Shown here piece by piece: positions 5,409-6,860 of a stretch of DNA of 6,860 nucleotides; position 1 is the first letter of the stretch, and every line of letters starts with the position of its first letter. The notes below the pieces were generated by a model that did no database searches, was not told the DNA's origin, and saw only the letters and a list, made by a program, of their open reading frames with translations. Source of the stretch: Bacteroidales bacterium (GTDB lineage: Bacteria > Bacteroidota > Bacteroidia > Bacteroidales > P3); contig JALNVJ010000086.1 of assembly GCA_023227645.1 (NCBI GenBank), positions 1-6,860 on the forward strand, in the 5' to 3' direction. Both the position numbers and the translations under genes were made by a program.

Positions 5409-6860
5409 CTATTTGATTATTGTAAGTTCGTCAATTAGGTTTTTAGCTCCTGCAAATTTGTCTATTATAAATAGTACGTAACGTGCATCAACATTTATTG
5501 TTCTTTGAACTTCAGGTTCAAATGCTATATCTCCACTCATTGCTTCCCAGTTACCATCAAATGCTAGTCCAATTAGATGTCCTTCTGCATTAAGAATTGG
5601 TGAGCCTGAGTTTCCTCCTGTAATATCATTATTTGAAAGGAAACAAGTTATTATTTCTCCCTTTTCATTTGCATATTGTCCATAGTCTTTATTAAGGTAA
5701 AGTTCTTTTAACTTAGCTGGGACTTGAAATTCAGATGAAGTTTCGTCCTCTTTTTCCATAACTCCAGCAAGTGTTGTTACATAATCGTAGTGAACTCCGT
5801 CTGCTGGATAATAATCTAAGACTTTGCCATAAGTCATTCTCATTGTGAAGTTTGCATCAGGGTATTGAACTAAGCTAGGATCCATTTCTCTAAGAGCTGC
5901 AACAAAACGTATTCTTGCATTAGATAGATTTTCCTCTGCCTTAACCAAAGTTTCGTCTCCAACTCCAATATATGAATAAGCTGTAAGTGCAGATTGAGCA
6001 ATAAGGTCTTTTCCTAATTTCTTAGGTTTTGGATTTTTCATAAACTTTTCATAGTTAGATTGGTTTCCAAATACTGATTCTTTGAAAGCCTTTTCAACGA
6101 AAGCATCTATATTACCTTTAAACTTTTTCTCTAAGGTTTTGCTAATAAAATTATCCTTATCAATATTAGAGAACATTGTTACTAATGATTTAAACAATTC
6201 TTTTTCTGTTTCTTGGTCGTAGGTCTCAAAATGTTCAGTTCCTTTTTGTTTTAATATCCCAACTACTCTTTCATAGTTCTTATCTTTTTTATCCATTGTC
6301 ATTAAAGACATTGAATGTTGGAAAGCAATTAGAGCACGTTTGTTTGACATTAGGCCTAAGTTTCCATACCATAAGTATTTTGTACCATTAGCATTTGCAA
6401 TTTCGTTATTTGCCTTTTTAAGATCTTCAACAACGGGACCATATTTTTCTATTCTTGACTTATCACTTTCTATCCAAGAAGTCAATCTATCTTCAATAGC
6501 TTTTTTCTTACTATAAACATCTAGTTTTTTCAATCCTCTAAGTTCACCTTTTTTGTTTTTCCAAAGGTTCATATATCCTGCATAGTCTGATGCATATATA
6601 AGATTTACTCTATTATCTTTTTCCATCATCTTGTTCATTGTTGGTAGCATATATTCTCCTGCTCTAACAATTGATGGGTTAACAACGTTTATTGTGTTTG
6701 CAACTTCTCCTGATGTCATATATCTTTCAGTTGAGCCAGGGAATCCCCATATCATTGCAAAATCATTTTTCTTAACTCCCTTAATATTTATTGGTAAGAA
6801 ATGTTTTGGTTTATAAGGTTGATTATCTTTTGAAAATTTAGCAGGTTTATTATCGCTATT
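5409..6860 (-). CDS. S46-family dipeptidyl-peptidase, DPP7-like (5' end outside window)
   Basis: S46 enzymes (DPP7, DPP11) are serine exopeptidases of the Bacteroidota periplasm or cell surface that release dipeptides from oligopeptides. The frame is open to the right edge, giving 483 visible residues; the internal ATG at 6755 is not the start. The segment across that ATG, KKNDFAMIWGFPGSTERYMT, is typical of S46. The middle is the family's helical insert. The catalytic Ser418 of this fragment (codon 5609-5607) lies in GGNSGSP. From that Ser to the C-terminus is 65 residues, the same as in P. gingivalis DPP11 (Ser655 of 720). By that alignment about 237 residues, including the signal peptide and the catalytic His and Asp, lie outside the window. 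The residue equivalent to 673 is Gly436, in FDGNW. DPP7 has Gly there and DPP11 Arg, so a hydrophobic rather than acidic P1 preference is likely. Confidence 0.93.
   Translation of the reverse strand, partial: NSDNKPAKFSKDNQPYKPKHFLPINIKGVKKNDFAMIWGFPGSTERYMTSGEVANTINVVNPSIVRAGEYMLPTMNKMMEKDNRVNLIYASDYAGYMNLWKNKKGELRGLKKLDVYSKKKAIEDRLTSWIESDKSRIEKYGPVVEDLKKANNEIANANGTKYLWYGNLGLMSNKRALIAFQHSMSLMTMDKKDKNYERVVGILKQKGTEHFETYDQETEKELFKSLVTMFSNIDKDNFISKTLEKKFKGNIDAFVEKAFKESVFGNQSNYEKFMKNPKPKKLGKDLIAQSALTAYSYIGVGDETLVKAEENLSNARIRFVAALREMDPSLVQYPDANFTMRMTYGKVLDYYPADGVHYDYVTTLAGVMEKEDETSSEFQVPAKLKELYLNKDYGQYANEKGEIITCFLSNNDITGGNSGSPILNAEGHLIGLAFDGNWEAMSGDIAFEPEVQRTINVDARYVLFIIDKFAGAKNLIDELTIIK

Noticed and set aside
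6631..6816. 61-residue plus-strand open frame
   Set aside because: It is antisense to the S46 peptidase frame, which stays open and family-like through the right edge.
6755..6860. Start of the S46 gene at ATG 6755
   Set aside because: The same frame continues 35 codons to the window edge with family-typical sequence (KPAKFSKDNQPYKPKHFLPI), so this ATG is internal.
1..6860. CRISPR arrays, insertion sequences, tRNA or rRNA genes
   Set aside because: I saw no regularly spaced repeats, transposase motifs or cloverleaf/rRNA segments by eye on either strand.

Overview
The window comes from a low-GC member of the Bacteroidota. Three independent signs support this: an S46-family dipeptidyl-peptidase, a family concentrated in this phylum; start regions that are A/T-rich with little Shine-Dalgarno sequence; and three promoters carrying the phylum's -7 box TAnnTTTG. 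Two of those have a TTG exactly 20 bases upstream. I cannot name a genus.

Layout. Bases 1-2471 are a leftward pair: dnaB, the replicative helicase, followed 9 bases later by a secreted protein of the type I recall being labelled 'asparagine synthetase B' in this phylum, which runs off the left edge. A 93-base divergent promoter region (2472-2564) separates dnaB from a rightward gene (2565-3764). That gene encodes a CPBP-family intramembrane protease with an extra C-terminal domain of about 200 residues that resembles DUF3738. Bases 3765-4159 contain no protein gene. They hold decayed copies of a small palindrome, an intact rightward terminator, and on the minus strand a promoter, a structured stretch of about 168 nt and an intrinsic terminator. 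I read this last set as an unannotated small RNA gene with a 6S-like rod fold. Bases 4160-6860 are a leftward gene string: an S46 dipeptidyl-peptidase (5' part outside the window), a cytosolic FklB-like peptidyl-prolyl isomerase and an Sfp-type phosphopantetheinyl transferase that starts at TTG.

How the genes relate. The S46 peptidase, isomerase and PPTase are close enough (44 and 11 bases apart) to share a transcript, but no common pathway is evident. The peptidase should work on peptides in the periplasm, the isomerase on cytosolic folding, and the PPTase on activating acyl or peptidyl carrier proteins. DnaB is a core replication gene. The CPBP-DUF3738 gene is more A/T-rich than dnaB and looks like an accessory insert between two leftward transcription units. 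The items most worth following are the candidate small RNA and the CPBP-DUF3738 fusion.
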